Positions 1 through 11,454 of a stretch of DNA of 64,000 nt are shown here, piece by piece. Below the pieces are notes generated by a model. That model saw only the letters and a list, made by a program, of their open reading frames with translations, was not told the origin of the DNA and searched no databases. Location: NCBI RefSeq assembly GCF_002865645.1, contig NW_020194559.1:1178001-1242000 (forward strand). The letters are read 5' to 3'. Position 1 is the first letter of the stretch. Each line of letters starts with the position of its first letter. The stretch comes from Hyaloscypha bicolor E. Its lineage: Eukaryota > Ascomycota > Leotiomycetes > Helotiales > Hyaloscyphaceae. The translations under genes and the position numbers were made by a program.

Positions 1-62
1 ATATGCGTAAGCCACTGGCCACCGCTGCATAGTACTTGTATATCAACCCGGAGTTTTTGTCT

Positions 63-104
63 GAAGAGAAGAGAAGAGAAGAGAAGAGAAGAGAAGAGAA
101 GAGA
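63..104. repeat. GAAGA pentanucleotide microsatellite
   Basis: About eight uninterrupted copies of the pentamer GAAGA, on the purine-rich strand, roughly 375 bp upstream of the first gene's start. It lies in the promoter or far 5' leader. No function can be read from it, and length variation between strains would be expected. Confidence 0.85.
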
Positions 105-246
105 GGAGTTCGAGAAGGACGACGTTTGAGTTTTGAGCGCAGCACGCACAGGTGCAGCTATTTTAAGTTCGTCCAAACGACAGAGAAAGTGTCCTGTGGT
201 CGGTGGTCCCTGAAAGTATCACCCGCAGACGGCAGAACCACCACGA

Positions 247-248
<2 letters not shown>

Positions 249-281
<33 letters not shown>
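249..281 (+). repeat. CAG trinucleotide tract in the 5' leader
   Basis: Eleven perfect CAG units, followed at once by a degenerate CAACCG-type run. The tract sits about 200 bp upstream of the ATG at 480. Open frames run across it, but they have no start context or continuation matching the downstream protein, so I treat it as untranslated leader or promoter rather than a polyglutamine or polyalanine tract. Confidence 0.8.
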
Positions 282-282
<1 letters not shown>

Positions 283-479
283 TGCAACCGCAACCGCGAC
301 CCGCCAATCTCGCGTCAAACCAAAACTGTCACAGGATAAACGTCAGACTGCGCCGCCTCTGATCCTCAAGATCCTCAACCCAAAATAATCGCGGCGACTT
401 TGCTTTGCAAGCATCCACTTTCTCCTTCATCTCCACCTTCTCCGACCACGTTACTGTTGTTTTGCACTGCGCCGGCACG

Positions 480-2182
480 ATGAAGGCAATGAAGAGCATG
501 AACATGAATCGCATGCTGGGTTCGCTGAAGCGCAAACGTAAGGATGCACCCGACCCGCGCGCTCCGGAGAAAAGGGACGCGACGCTGACGATTGACCTTG
601 CAGCGAATTCCAATGGCGACAATGCGTCCGCAGACTCGCAGCTCGACACGCCCGAAGCAAATGCTGCGAGGAGTGTGGTATGTATATCTCTCTCGCAATG
701 AGCATTACGTCCACTTGAAACATGCTGATGCTGCGCAGCGACTGTTCTGCGAGTCTGGAGGCCCGAATGGCTCGGTATGTTCCCATCTCTACAACACAAC
801 TACGATGGGCATAAGGGGTGTAAAGGGCAATGCTGATTTGGCGCTTTGGAGCAGGGCGAAGAAGTCCTCTACCTCCCCACGATCGTCGAGTCCTGCGAAT
901 CATCCCCAGCCGCCGCAGAGAAAGCAGCCTATGTCATCAGAAAGTACCTCTCGAAAGATAACTCGTCGAAGCCGTACGTGCAGTACAATGGCATAATGCT
1001 TATCCGGATCCTGGCCGACAATCCAGGTAAGACGTTTACCAGAAATATGGACGCGAAGTTCGTGCAGACGGTCAAGGGACTTTTGCGGGTGGGAAGGGAT
1101 CCAAGCGTGAAGCAAATATTGATGGAGACGCTGGATACCTTTCAGCGGACGAAGGCGGAGGATGAGGGACTCGCGCTGCTGAACGAGATGTGGAAGAAGG
1201 AGCATGAGAGGATGGTCAAGATCCATGTTTGTCTCTCCCTTCTCTTCCCCTATGCAACCTGTCCGGATCCTGACTGACCATTTGTCTACAGGGCCCAGCA
1301 GGACCAAGAGTAATGAACGCCCCTCCTTTCGACCCCAACAGCCAAAACTACTTCTCTCGCAACCACAACTCGCGCTCCCTTCCCCCACCCCACGAGCTCT
1401 CCTCCCGCATCGAAGAAGCACGCACCTCTGCGGGTCTCCTCTCCCAAGTCGTGCAATCGACGCCCCCATCCGAGATCCTCTCCAACGAACTGCTCCGCGA
1501 ATTTGCAGATCGGTGCAAGAGTGCAAGCAGGAGTATCCAAGCATACATGATCGCCGAGAACCCCAGCCCAGACAACGATACGATGGAGACGTTGATTGAG
1601 ACCAACGAGCAGCTTACCTCCGCGATGAATCAACACCAGCGAGCTATACTGGCTGCGAGGAAGGCTGCAGGCTTAGGAAATGGTTCACCTGGGTTGACGC
1701 CGCCAGATAGAACCGACTCTGGATTCCCTGCTCCTCCGGGTCCTCCGCCGAATCGAACACAGTCTGGCTTCGCAGCTCCTCCAGGCCCACCCCCTACGCT
1801 GTCGAAACCAACACCTAATCGCAAGCCAGCGCCTCAAATCCCACCTCCTGGCGACTACGCACCAACAGGTCTCGATGACGATAACGAGAATCCGTTTTCA
1901 GATTCATCAGAAAAGGCCAAGAAAGTCCCCCCATTCCCAGAAGACAGACCATCGGCAGCGACAGGACAGTTCAATGACAGGTTGGGGATTGAGCCGTATC
2001 ATCCTGGCTTCAAGGAGACCAAGAGTTACGTGAATAGACAAGATAGCAGCAGGGGGAACATGACGATGCATGCTGCTGCTGAGCTGGAGAGTCCGGTCGA
2101 GGAGAGGGCGGCGGGCCCCGCGAGCAGAATTAGTGGGTATGGCGTTAAAGCGGGGAACGAAGCACCGATTTATAGATACTGA
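480..2182 (+). CDS. VHS and GAT domain protein (LSB5/GGA-like trafficking adaptor)
   Basis: Four exons: 480-677, 739-774, 855-1226 and 1292-2182, with GT-AG introns of 61, 80 and 65 bp. They join into a protein of about 498 aa. A basic N-terminus (KRKRK) precedes a VHS-like helical domain (about residues 45-200, containing AAYVIRKYL and LMETLDTF). A GAT three-helix region follows (about 234-322, from the PPPHELSSRIEEA stretch), then a proline-rich tail with repeated APPGPPP units and an NPF tripeptide at 402-404. VHS domains bind cargo or phosphoinositides, GAT binds ubiquitin or Arf-type partners, and NPF is the classic EH-domain ligand. A role in endocytosis or endosomal sorting like yeast Lsb5 is inferred. 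The start is the first Met of the frame that splices cleanly; exon 2 codes only 12 residues. The gene looks intact and ordinary. Confidence 0.85.
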
Positions 2183-3930
2183 GAGGTTCCTGAGAGGGTG
2201 GATTGGGGACTTCTTGTGGATATCTTGGGGGAGACTTTCAGGGAAGATTTGGGGAGCTGGCGTTTACCATACGAGCTTTCAAGAGAGGCGGTCTGATGAT
2301 TTGATGATGAGCGATGATGGAGGATGACGAGTGTCAGTAACATTGTGAAGACATGTATACTTGCAGTTGGACAGCGGCATTTTTGATACCAATTGAACAA
2401 ACCTTCCTTTTTGTATTTTTCCGTCTTTGTCGCTTTGTCTGCCTGTCTTTCAACCTTCAAGTCGAGAAAGACTCCAGTGAGTACAGAAAATACTGATGCC
2501 CCCAGGTTTCAACTCCATCCTTTTTCTTAGACGCGTTATGAAGTGGAGCCGAGGTCAGAACTTGGGAGACAGGCCGTCGACTCTTCAATACGGAAAGCTG
2601 GAGAGGCACAGCATCCCAGCAGTCGATAAGGAGATCTCACCTCCCTGTAGCCACGCGAAAGAGATCCATTGCGTGTTCGTTCACTCGATCCCTAATTCGG
2701 GCACTTATCCCACGTCCCGCGAAAGCGTATTCCGAACTTCTGAATACGGCAAGCGAAACCCAGTTTGGGACATGCCTTGCATTTTATTAGATTCTGACGT
2801 GAGCTGCCAAGTGGATTTTGATGATTGGCCTCCATGGATGGCACCATTGACCCCAATACCCCTTTACGAGCCGATGTTAAATCTTCAGTAATAATTTGTA
2901 TGAAACACAAACCGGAAGTCATGAGAGGCCGAAGTTGCACCTCGAACCAGTTGTTTGTATCTACAAAAGGAAATCTGAGAATGACCGAAGTGGAATAAGC
3001 GACGTTGGTAAATCTGACATACCCTTCTCCACCCGGCGTATTAAGTTGGCCAATCAATTAATAGGAAAGAATTATAATGCTACTGTATTAATATCGCTGT
3101 CGCTAGACTTGATTTTCTCCATATTATTAAATTATTTAATAAATTCGTCTAAGATACAATGATTATGCAGTAAAATAGCCCTAATTACTACTCAAAACTT
3201 TATGAATCAGGTAAAGCGAGGTTGCGATTTTCAGAGCACGGCGATAGCGACATCAGTTGCCCTGAATACTCTTAAAAATACTACTTTTTAGCTAAGCATA
3301 TCGCGATCTAATTAATTCAGCGCTTTATCTCCGTTAATTCTAAGGCTTAATTCAACAATCGCATATATTACCCTCGAACTTTCTCAATTCCTTATAAGAA
3401 GTTATCTGTTCATTGCGATAGAATGACGGATATCGCGATTTGTAGTGATGTGAATACCTATTACGGGTACCTCGCATTGGATTAATATTGATTGGCCAGC
3501 TGAATACGGGCCAGTGGAGAGGGCATGTCAGATCTACTAACAAAACAGCAGGGTATATCAAGCTTTTGGCCCGAAGAAAGCGTTATCTATCGTAGGGCTG
3601 GATCGGCTCTCGGTCCCATAATATTACAGTGCTGAACTACTTTAGCCCTGACTGCGGCTGCCGAAGATCATTCTTAGGCTTTTGGTTGGTCGGGTCGAGG
3701 GAAATAAACTTCAACGGTAATGTTATTCGAGCAAGGTACGCCTTGCATCACCAGCCGAGTGGTAAAGATGGTAGAACTGCGGTACATGCGCTGCAATGCA
3801 TGTCGGCCGCAGTCATCTTGTAAATTACCTCTCATTGACAACGTTCTTCTCTTCCATTCAAGATCCACGTTGCGCGATGAGAACTCCGAGAATGGCAGGT
3901 CTTTTCTAACCACTATATTGAGTCGCGAAG
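2183..3930. other. Intergenic region, no convincing gene
   Basis: About 1.75 kb between the VHS/GAT gene and the dehydrogenase. The longest open frame (131 codons, from 2496) shows no motif, no splice partner and poor coding character. A moderately A+T-rich patch occupies about 3040-3400, with several TATCGCGAT-like words. It may be an old mutated repeat, but I cannot assign it. Confidence 0.6.
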
Positions 3931-5113
3931 ATGGAAACACTAGAGACAGACGACCTGGTCAAAGGTGACGCTCCCGTGCTTGTAGTTGGGGGTTGCGGGT
4001 ATATCAGAATCCCATCTAAATGTGGAGCGGACACCAAGGCTGATCCTTCCGCGAGGTAGATTTCTTGGATCACATCTTGTCCTAGCTCTTCTTCATTCTC
4101 CCAGCTATTCGTCGGTGTCGATTATAAGCCGCACTATACAGAACAATCGACATGCAGGAGCACTTTACTACGCCGGAGACATCACAAAAGAAAACGATGT
4201 CCGATCACTGCTGGATAGAATCCGGCCTCGAGTTATCTTCCACGCTGCATCTCCAAGTCCGAATGCAAACAAGAAGTCCCAGAACCATACAAATATAGTG
4301 GGCACTGAAGTCCTGCTGAAATGTGCTGCGGAATCTCCATTCGTGCATGCTCTGGTATACACCAGCTGCGACGAAGCCATCGAAATAGATCTAAGCAACC
4401 ACCTCCTCACAGAAGAGACAGCAAAACTTCACACAAAAAAGTCAAACGCAACACCGTACCAAAAGTCCAAAGCCCTCGCCGAACAAGCTGTCATCAACGC
4501 GAACTCCTGGAGCCTCCGAACCCTCTGTCTCCGTCTGCCTCCCATTTACGGCGGCGGCGATCTCCAAGTCATCCCCTCCCTCCTTGAGATGATGAACCAA
4601 GGGAAATCCACCCTCCAAATTGGGCCCAATAAGAAACTCTTCGAGCACGTCTACATCGACAATGCAGTGCACGCGCACCTCCTCGCCGCCAAAGTCCTCC
4701 TCCTCAGCCTCGACGAGGGCTTTTCCATCCGCGTCGACGGCGAGACCTTCTTCATCACCGACGGCTGCCCCATGCCCTGGTACGACTTCGCCCGCAAGGT
4801 CTGGTACGCGGCGGGCGACCGCACAGAGCCGGAGTGGACCCGCGTTGTCCCGATGCACCTTGCGCTTGCGACAGCGAGTGTTAATGATTGGGTTAGTTGG
4901 ACGGTCACGCTGGGGAGGCGGAGGCAGAGGTTTACCAGTGAGGGAATGGCAAGGTTGGGGAGGGGTACGCACTTCTCGATTGAGAAAGCGAGGGAGTGGT
5001 TGGGGTATGAGCCGCTTGTTCCCGTGGAAGAAGGGATCAGGAGAGCCGTTGAGAAGGCGTTAGAAGGCGCTGATGAGGATAGGTTGGTTTTGAGGCGGAA
5101 AATGGCTTCTTGA
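3931..5113 (+). CDS. NAD(P)-dependent 3-beta-hydroxysteroid dehydrogenase / Erg26-type SDR
   Basis: Two exons, 3931-3998 and 4060-5113, separated by a 61-bp intron. The splice fuses GGCG with FLGSH and rebuilds the Rossmann motif G20-x-x-G23-x-x-G26, which is strong support for this start and intron; the ATG at 3986 would lose the cofactor site. The product is about 373 aa. The catalytic YxxxK of extended short-chain dehydrogenases is Y156-QKS-K160. The central segment has the family's LRLPPIYG followed by FEHVYIDNAVHAHLLA, typical of the 3-beta-HSD family that includes sterol-4-alpha-carboxylate 3-dehydrogenase. The family oxidises a 3-beta-hydroxyl using NAD(P)+. Whether this copy is the sterol-pathway enzyme or a secondary-metabolism paralogue cannot be told from sequence. 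Use of C and G at third positions is high in the middle of the gene. Confidence 0.85.
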
Positions 5114-5551
5114 TGTTTCGAGTGGGTTGGCAGTGTTGGTGAGATGATAATATGTCGTGCGACGGCCGAGAAAGGTTGATGAAAGTAGACTGTGCTGTGG
5201 AACCTATATTGTATAGGCTTCTCGTCAGTCATGGTAAATAGATTTCAAGCAATAGCTAATTAATCATGATAGATCAATATTCAGTTTGGATAACCTGACT
5301 AGCCAAAAAATCTAGTGCACTTATATATCGGAATTAGAAATCGTGTTATGTTATATTTGCGGGCTTGGCTTTAATACCTAATTTCCGGTATTAATATACA
5401 TCAATACTATACTAGAATTATAAGGTATGTGACGAGTATAAGCACGTGATTGGTAATTTAGCCTGAAATCCATTGGGCCACCAGTCGCTTCTTAGGCATC
5501 ACTCGTTTTCTCTATTCTCTTCATGCTTCCCTTTAGCCTCATGTCATAGAT
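5114..5551. other. Intergenic, A+T-rich 3' flank
   Basis: Non-coding. The stretch around 5240-5460 is A+T rich with many TATA/TTAATA words. It separates the dehydrogenase from the HET pseudogene, and no terminator or promoter element can be singled out. Confidence 0.6.
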
Positions 5552-8272
5552 ATGGATAGTTCAAGAGACGTATCCGCCTTATCTCCAGAAAGCTCGAGCA
5601 ATGGCCTCCAAACTGAAGCACAAATGGACCTGCAACGAGCAGCTCCGGAGGAGTGGGAGCGGAATTGGGCGCCAGAAGCGCGAGAGCCTAAGTGTGCACA
5701 TTTTAGTAGATTTCTTCCCTCCGCTAACCTCTACTTTAGTTCTCAAATGAAAGACGACACCAAGATCCCACTGCTCTGCTTTGCGTCCAAGGAAGACGAG
5801 AAAACGAGTCAAGATCTCTTTCCATGGCGCTGGGAAACCAAGACATCCTGGCGTCCACCAATCGAGACTATCGGCATGCATGAGAAGTTTTAGCGCACTG
5901 CAACTGGTCTCAAAAAGCAATTAGAGCAGATACAAAAGTATAGGATCAAGCGAGACAACATCACTGATTGGGCATCGAATCTGCGTTTTCTCACTGGACC
6001 GACACCCACTGTGAGGCTTGATAACACTATGAATCCAAAACCTACCAAGCAGATGTGTACTTGTACTTGCTACGCCTGGGAGGAGAGTGCCGAGCGTGGC
6101 AAAGAGATTCTGCCAGCATGTTGTTCGTGCGCTAGTGCAGCATCTCCTTTCCTTCTGGACTCCAAAGAATTCCGCCTGGTACAGGAGACACCCAACTGTC
6201 ATCACTATATTGCGGTTTCGTACCGATGGTGGGTTAGCAATGCCGATTCGGCAGCAGTGGAAGGGGCACAAGACTCTGAAGCCCAGATGGCCGCAGGCCA
6301 CCTATCCACCGTCATCGATCGTGCAACCAAGTTCTCCCTGCATCATGGCTATCAGCTAGTTTGGATCGACCAGAAGTGTATCATGCAAGATGATATGGCA
6401 GATAAAACGATAGGTGTCCAGGCCATGGACCTTGTTTACGAGAACGCGTCTCTATGCTTGGCAGTACTCCAATGCGAGATCACTTCTCAGGAGCAAATAG
6501 GCGCCTTAGCGAAGGCTATGGACGTCAGTCTTCACCCAACTCTAAACGAGGAAGAGTGGCGCAAATGGATAGAGTATCTTGACCGCAAGGAGCTTACCGC
6601 AATGGCCGAGGTTATTAAAATGATCACTGAGGACGATTATTTCGGCCGAGCCTGGATAGTTCAGGAAAATACAGCCGCGAGTGCCACAATTCTGCTCTTG
6701 AGGTGCCATTCCACTTTGATACGTCCGGACTCTATGGGCAGTCTCGACAGAGAAATTCAACTGCCCCTGTGTGAGTTCCGGGTCGCGTGTGCTAAGTTAG
6801 CTGGCGCTTTTCAAGACACCATTGAAAAAGCAGTATGGTATTATGAACGAGCGGCAGCACGATATGGTGAAGATGACTGGTTCGATGATAGGCGGAGATC
6901 TTCCAGGCATAACAGGGATTTCCGAAGACCACCCTCCATTGAGAAATTCAAAGCGAGTATAGAGCCAGACCAACAGTGGCAGATATACTTCCAGAGCTTT
7001 CTGAGCAAAAGCCGGGGGAGCCGCGTGGCACGCAAACATCAAGGACGATATCATTGTTCCGCAGCCGAAGCCGTTGAGTTTCTTTCGACAAAGCATAACT
7101 ATTAAATTGCTAATCGTCTTGCGATAATTGCTAATCTCTGCAATTACGAGGTCCGTTTGGACGCTCAGAAGCTTAAGGAACTGGGATACGATCTCGCTGT
7201 ATCTGTGTTCTGCTTGGCACTATTGAATGGAGACCTGTCGTTGGCGAGGCTGCCAGACGGAATACAATACGAGGACCTTGGTGTTGAGCAGTTCTCATGG
7301 GATCATATCACGCTCCAGATTGGCCACGGGCAGGATGTTCTTCACCGGACTGTTGATATAGAGATTGGCCCACCAACATTCTCATGGGCTCCCCGCCTGG
7401 CGGAAGGCTTCACAGAACGGCCACGCATACGTAAGGACAATAAGCGTTACGCCCTTGAATTTCTTGACTCAAACCCTAGGCTCCATATATATGGGTGGTT
7501 GTGGCACCGCTATGAGACCCTTGATTTTTCTGATTTTGCCGAAATATTCAAGAAAAGATTATCGAACAACCCAGCCGACACCAAAAACAGTTCCAGCCTG
7601 GATGAAAAATGGGGGATGACTACCGCCAACCAATTAGACTGTTTTTGGGATCTCATTCGGGAACTTCGAAATCGACAACTGAGTACTGTTGCCGAGGCCT
7701 TGTGGATTTCACTCTTAATGTTCAACAAAACTGCGGAGCACATATTAGGCATCGCGGAACGAGACACCTCACCGAGTTCCCTAGATCCTAGAGATGATGA
7801 CAAATTACTGCTTAGCATCCATGATATATCATTGGAAAAATTCAAGAACCTCTTGCTCCTCGGACCCGAGTCAACGCAAGTTGTCTTCACCCCTTATTAT
7901 TGGATGGTACAGAATATAATTGCAGGCGATGCAATCAATCTCTGGAAATTCAATGACACGCATCTGAGCGATTCCGACGACATGGCACAATCTACATCTG
8001 GACCACAATACGCCTTCTTTAACGATTACCACTCGAAGTATCTCTTCACTCCATTCACACAAAGCACTGCACCTAGAATTCCGCCCATGGCCCTCATGGA
8101 TGAGCAACGACTACTCTCCTGGCCCGTGAGTGTGACTGATGGTTCGGATGATGGATTTGGAGTTTGCATAAAGGTGGATCGTGTTGGTTTTGATAAGGGT
8201 AGTCCGTTCAATCCAGTCGTTGGATTTTGGAACGTTAACAGGATTCCTACTAGACCCTACATACTACTATAG
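5552..8272 (+). pseudogene. HET-domain (heterokaryon incompatibility) gene with two in-frame stops
   Basis: One reading frame runs from ATG 5552 to TAG 8270-8272 (906 codons) and is broken by only two stops: TAG at 5891-5893 and TAA at 7103-7105. A plausible 48-bp intron lies near 5693-5740 (GTGTGC donor, GCTAAC branch, TTTAG acceptor). The HET signature is present: IAVSYRWW, then YQLVWIDQKCIMQDD, then FGRAWIVQE. Downstream, coding resumes directly after the second stop with the family-like IANRLAIIANLCNYEVRL and LALLNGDLSLARL, so no sequence is missing at the break. HET domains drive allorecognition cell death. Both stops would be Gln codons after a single T-to-C reversal. Alternatives are tolerated readthrough or sequencing error. 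I treat the gene as recently inactivated. Confidence 0.8.
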
Positions 8273-8459
8273 GGTTACTCATTAACACATTATCTCACGG
8301 ATACATTTCATTTAAGCAGTTTGTTTCTCCTTCTTTATTGACCTGTAATTAAAGGAAAATATCATACTCCATTAAAATATCTAATACTAGCTTCTGATTA
8401 ATAATTGTCAGTTTCGGCCTTGATGGGCCAAAGGGGGGCAAGAAAACTTATTTCTCATC

Positions 8460-9215
8460 CTCAGCTTCACCGTATCCTTACGATCTTCCTCTACTGGAAG
8501 TGGCTGCCCCTCTTCCTTCCTCAGTCTCCTCTTCTCAATTTCCAACTCCGCTTTGAATCGAGCCTTGTCTTCCTCTGCTTCTCTCCTTGATTAATTGTAT
8601 TGCGACGTTCTTGATTTGTCAGGATATCAAATCCCTCTGCGCTTTTCCGCAATTCGATCTTTACGTCCAGTACCCCAGCCTCTCCATTTTTGCAAACTCC
8701 TGTTGCTAATCCTGAAGTGCGTCTTTGGTTCTTGCATAGCCTGGTTGCTTTAATCTTCGCCAATCCTCGTCCCACCCCATTTTTGCCTCGTAGAAGGTTC
8801 GGTCGCTCGAGGCATTGAATTGGGCTCGTGTGGCGTATGTCCAAAGCTCTTGCTCTACCCAGTTGCTGGGAGAGGGAGATGGCTTCTCAATAATCCTCCA
8901 ATGTTTCCCCCTCCAAATTATCTTCTTCTTTGCAATATACCTCCTTATCTTCTCGAATGTAATCCAAAAGCAGTCGAAATAGTGTAGAAACTCTAGCAGG
9001 AGGTCTTGTAAATAGATGTATCTGGCCTGTTTGAAAGAGGTAAGTTGAAGTAACGTGAGGAAGAATAAGGATTTTAAGGAAATATACTCTAAGCAATAGC
9101 GCAAGAGAGCTCCTGTCGAAAAAGGGTATTTGAAAAAGCTCCCACCTCTGAAAATGGGCCAGTAGACCAACGTAATAAAAATGAAAATAAAAGTCCCGCA
9201 TTAGCAATGGCAGCA
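8460..9215 (-). pseudogene. Decayed coding-like remnant, family not recognised
   Basis: Reading the minus strand, a coding-like segment ends near 8706 (with WVEQELWTYATRAQF and KMGWDEDWRRLK). After a stop, other frames continue with charged coiled-coil-like text around 8490-8590 (DKARFKAELEIEKRRLRKE). The frames are interrupted by stops and shifts, so it is not a working gene. No family is recognised. The charged C-terminal end suggests a former cytoplasmic protein, but this is weak. Confidence 0.4.
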
Positions 9216-9782
9216 AAATTGGTTTCAGATAGTAATTAACATCTATTATAGTTATACGGATTCTGGCGAGAAAACTAGGAGACGATGAACTATCAGGGAA
9301 TGGCAGTCGCGGTTTTGGGCCCGGCGCTGTGTTTCCTCGGAGTACCCATGGTTACATTTTGTGCTTTGGTGACAATGATTCAATGTGAAATGTATTTTTA
9401 GCCACGGAGGCAGATAACTGAGGTATGCTCAGGACGTATACAGCGTGGACTCCTTTCGCAATCTCGAATCATCTTCAAGGAACAAGAGAGGCCAAATGCT
9501 GCCGCAGTCTGCAGAGAGGCACATCTTTGTCGCCGAAATGAAACCCGCTCGCCGAATCTGATTCTTTATCTCCTCAAGATCAACCTAGAAGGCTCGCGTA
9601 TCCAGCTCTTCAATACAGTAACGTATCACAGGATTTTAAAGGATTCTCAACTTCATCGCGAACCCGAATGTGTCACTTTGTAGTTACTCAGGATTCAGGC
9701 AGGATTACCAGTTGGAACGTAGTTGTGGTTAAGAGTGTTAGATGAATGAGCTTTCAAATTCGATCTATTTGAGACGACAAGT

Positions 9783-10400
9783 TTACTGGCCCGCAGCAAA
9801 AGCAGCATGATTAAGTCGCTTCATAGCTTTATCTTCCAGGATCAATTGCATCATTGTGAACAATTCTTGTGCCTGAACCTGTACATCACCCCTTCCAACC
9901 CATCGATTTGGATGCCGTTTCTGCATCTCCTTTAAAAATGCTTTCGGGCATTTCCAACTCTCTGGAAGTGTCTTCTCGACATTATGAATGCAACATCTAG
10001 CTTCGGCATCTTTCTGCGCGTATCTTCCGTGTCAATGAAGCTATGTATTACAGGAAACTGTGTTGTTGAGCCAGGCTCGGCAAGCTTTCCCCCAGCCCCC
10101 AAGAAATAATAACCTCCGTACTGGTTAGTCATTGCCTTGTGTAGCCCCAACTTTAGCCCAATATAGGGTTCTGTGAAAGACGGCGATGCGGTCTTGTAGA
10201 ATCTGTTTCGTTTGCATATCGTCACCCTTCTCCATTTGGCGGGCCGCATGGCCCAGCTGCACTTGAATGTGAAATCCCTCCACTTTTATGAGAGCCAAGC
10301 ACAAGAACCTTTCATACGAGACCTCCTAATAGGCATCGGGTTGGCAAAATTCCTTTCCTCTGCTCGCCTTCTTTCAGTGGCCCAAGTGCGACTTTCCACA
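9783..10400 (-). pseudogene. Frameshifted pseudogene, family not recognised
   Basis: Three minus-strand reading frames each carry clearly protein-like blocks in consecutive order. The first is LIKVEGFHIQVQLGHAARQME with ILQDRIAVFHRTLYWAKVG (about 10300-10130). The second is TTQFPVIHSFIDTEDTRRK (about 10080-10010). The third is CIHNVEKTLPESWKCPKAF, continuing to a C-terminal NHAAFAAGQ ending at TAA 9783-9785. The switch near 10005 falls at an AAAG run. In-frame TGA and TAG codons interrupt the upstream part. The order and spacing of the blocks indicate one gene broken by several small indels and nonsense changes. I do not recognise the family. Confidence 0.55.
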
Positions 10401-11454
10401 CAATTGAGCCTTATGCGAAAGGTCTGGTTGAAACCAAGATGAGTTAAGACCGAAGATAAATTGCATGGCAGACCTAAAAGATCGGTGGGCAGCCCATGTA
10501 ATTTTTCTTTCTTTTCTTTCTTTTTTTCGAAGCCTCTGCGGAGATAAGAGGCATGCGAATATAAGGAAGGAATAATCACGAGCAGAGAAGATGCCAGTGT
10601 AGCACGGAGAAGGAGTGCCGTGGAGGTTGGGTGCTGAAAGGCAGGATTTAGCCAGAAGCGAGGTAATAACAATGGTGACCAGATTCCCCTGGAGGAATTG
10701 ATGAGAGCCGATGAATCTGGAGAACCAAAGGGCGAATGTAAGATCTAAGAGGGTCGTACCGGATATTGGCACGGACTTTCGTTGAGCTGCATCTATGCTC
10801 AGCGCGTGCGTCGAGGAGTTGGATGAACTTGGTCTCATTGCGGTTCCAGTAATGGAATTTATTTAGGATAAAGCCGAGAAGAGAAAAGAGAATGGAATTG
10901 TCCTTCTATACAAGGAGATAATACCTTATTTTCATACTTGATCTATGTCCCTTTCGTTGGTTACAGTGCCTATTCATCCTTTGATGATACACAAAGCCAT
11001 TGTCAAGCAGGGACGGTGTGACTCTTTCCCCCTCGAATGCCCTAGAGCTATTCATACCTATCCAAACAATTGGAATTAGCTTGACCAACCTCTTGTTGAA
11101 TAATAAAGGACTAACGAAGCTCACATCTCTTTGTTTCATCTATTCCAGTGGTGTTAGAATTCAGGTGTCTGGATATGGTTGTAATACAAGGAGTTCCCCC
11201 GAGAGGACCAAGCGAGGAATAAAGCTTTTCACGCACTGGGATTCCAAAAAAATGGAAAGCAAACATACAATCGGACAAGCCAAGTGAAAGCGAAGAAAGG
11301 TTTTAGCTCGAATAGGGATTCCCAAAGATGAGACGAAGACGTAGTTTACGGATCCGAGGTAACTCAACATCATGGTCAACGCCTCCATTTTCAAAAATCC
11401 AACACATCCAAAACTAATCGAACGCTCTTTTGGCAAGGCTGGCAAGGTGCCGGT
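10401..11454. other. Intergenic, no supported gene
   Basis: Open frames on both strands are short and lack motifs. A TTTCTTTT-type pyrimidine run lies at about 10500-10530. The upstream end of the pseudogene at 9783-10400 may extend into this stretch, but I could not follow it. The downstream part is the 3' flank of the PARP-domain gene. Confidence 0.5.

Noticed and set aside
36..388. Open frames with polyglutamine or polyalanine across the CAG tract
   Set aside because: They lie upstream of a well-supported gene start, read in two frames equally well and have no homologous context. Treated as leader.
2496..2891. 131-codon open frame in the first intergenic region
   Set aside because: No motif, no splice sites joining it to anything, and an equally long frame on the opposite strand.
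9285..9401. Small hydrophobic open frame starting MNYQGMAVAVLGPALCF
   Set aside because: About 38 codons in a region of decayed genes, no partner exon and no known family; too little to call.
11161..11445. Hydrophobic 94-codon minus-strand frame beyond the PARP gene stop
   Set aside because: No motif, overlapped by an equally good plus-strand frame; likely 3' flank.
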